From: an uncultured Alphaproteobacteria bacterium | GTDB taxonomy: Bacteria; Pseudomonadota; Alphaproteobacteria; RF32; CAG-239 | DNA length: 7,873 nt | Direction of reading: 5' to 3' | Assembly: GCA_900551585.1 (NCBI GenBank) | Contig: URWU01000060.1 | Location: forward strand, 1 to 7,873 | Shown: positions 7,502 to 7,873 of the stretch, one piece after another | Numbering within the stretch: the first letter of the stretch is position 1 | Layout of the letters: the number at the start of each line of letters is the position of its first letter | Translations under genes and position numbers: made by a program | Notes under the pieces: generated by a model | The model's input: the letters and a program-made list of their open reading frames with translations, nothing else | What the model was told of the DNA's origin: nothing | The model's database searches: none

Positions 7502-7832
7502 ATGACTGAAGAATTAATTGACATTTATGATGAAAATATGAATCCGATCGGGACCGCCCCGCGTTCTCAGGTTCACAAAGAAGGCCTGTGGCATAAGGCT
7601 TTTCACTGCTGGATTGCCCGCAATAACAAAGTCATTTTTCAGCAGAGAAGTTTTCAAAAAATTGAAAGCCCGGGACTTTTGGGTGTCTCGGCCGCAGGTC
7701 ATTTAAGCGCCGGAGAAGCACCGAAAGACGGTATCAGAGAGATTGAAGAAGAGCTGGGAATTAAAGTCGATTTTGATAAACTGACCAAACTTTACACCGG
7801 AACCCATGCCGGCAGCAAAAACAATTATATAA
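7502..7832 (+). CDS. Nudix hydrolase, IPP-isomerase-like subgroup (3' end missing)
   Basis: The first 110 codons of a Nudix-fold enzyme are present. They include the subgroup's N-terminal DENMNPIG (10-17) and the GLWHKAFHCW block (28-37), QQRS (47-50), and a Nudix box from G66 to I87 with E72, R79, E80, E83 and E84, the magnesium-binding core. By count the box is 22 residues, one short of the standard 23 between E72 and R79. In true type I isopentenyl diphosphate isomerase a catalytic cysteine precedes GH; here alanine (A65) stands there, so hydrolysis of a nucleotide-type diphosphate is more likely than isomerisation. Relatives are about 160-180 residues, so about a third is lost. Real sequence ends at 7832; the frame continues through adapter without a stop. 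The ATG at 7502 has only a weak purine-rich ribosome binding site, so coupling to the TPR gene 13 bases upstream is likely. An in-frame TTG lies at 7499. Confidence 0.88.
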
Positions 7833-7873
7833 CTGTCTCTTATACACATCTCCGAGCCCACGAGACGGAGCTA
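7833..7873 (-). other. Illumina Nextera adapter (non-genomic contig end)
   Basis: Positions 7833-7851 (CTGTCTCTTATACACATCT) are the reverse complement of the Tn5 mosaic end. They are followed at 7852-7866 by CCGAGCCCACGAGAC, the i7-side primer, and at 7867-7873 by GGAGCTA, the first seven bases of the same index seen in complement at 6-13. This is untrimmed read-through adapter. True sequence stops at 7832. Confidence 0.98.

Noticed and set aside
7502..7832. Isopentenyl diphosphate isomerase (idi)
   Set aside because: The catalytic cysteine position before GH is alanine, and the protein fits a Nudix hydrolase subgroup better.
1..7873. Transposon with 41-47 bp terminal inverted repeats bearing a Tn5 mosaic end
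   Set aside because: The repeats include the Nextera i7 primer and a sample index, and no transposase is present, so they are library adapter.

Overview
The window is a 7.9 kb assembled contig from a Gram-negative bacterium, most likely an alphaproteobacterium. The evidence is a cysteine-free ribosomal protein S4 of alphaproteobacterial type in a stand-alone rpsD gene, a YejE/YejF peptide importer, and a TPR-methyltransferase fusion of a kind common in that class. The genus cannot be told from the sequence. Both extreme ends (1-47 and 7833-7873) are not genomic. They are Illumina Nextera (Tn5 mosaic end plus i7 side) adapter, in inverted orientation, so the biological sequence is 48-7832.

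Left two thirds, minus strand, read from right to left: a 791-residue inner-membrane protein (4767-2392) with five transmembrane segments and a large periplasmic domain resembling the alkaline phosphatase/sulfatase superfamily but apparently lacking its metal ligands; yejE, a peptide ABC-transporter permease with a TTG start 10 bases further on (2381-1326); and yejF, the double ATPase of the same transporter, which overlaps the yejE stop by one base and is cut off by the contig end. The three genes look like one translationally coupled unit. The partner permease yejB and binding protein yejA are not immediately upstream, which is unusual for this transporter.

Centre: a strong hairpin terminator (4843-4879) separates that unit from rpsD (5516-4902, minus strand). 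rpsD diverges from the next gene across a 208-base AT-rich region that holds the promoters and a possible structured rpsD leader.

Right third, plus strand: a 587-residue TPR-array protein with a C-terminal SAM-dependent methyltransferase domain, followed after 13 bases by a Nudix hydrolase gene that runs into the right-hand adapter.

No RNA gene, CRISPR array, prophage or genuine insertion sequence is visible. The most interesting object is the degenerate sulfatase-fold membrane protein joined to the YejEF genes. The most important caution is that both edge proteins continue in frame through adapter sequence.
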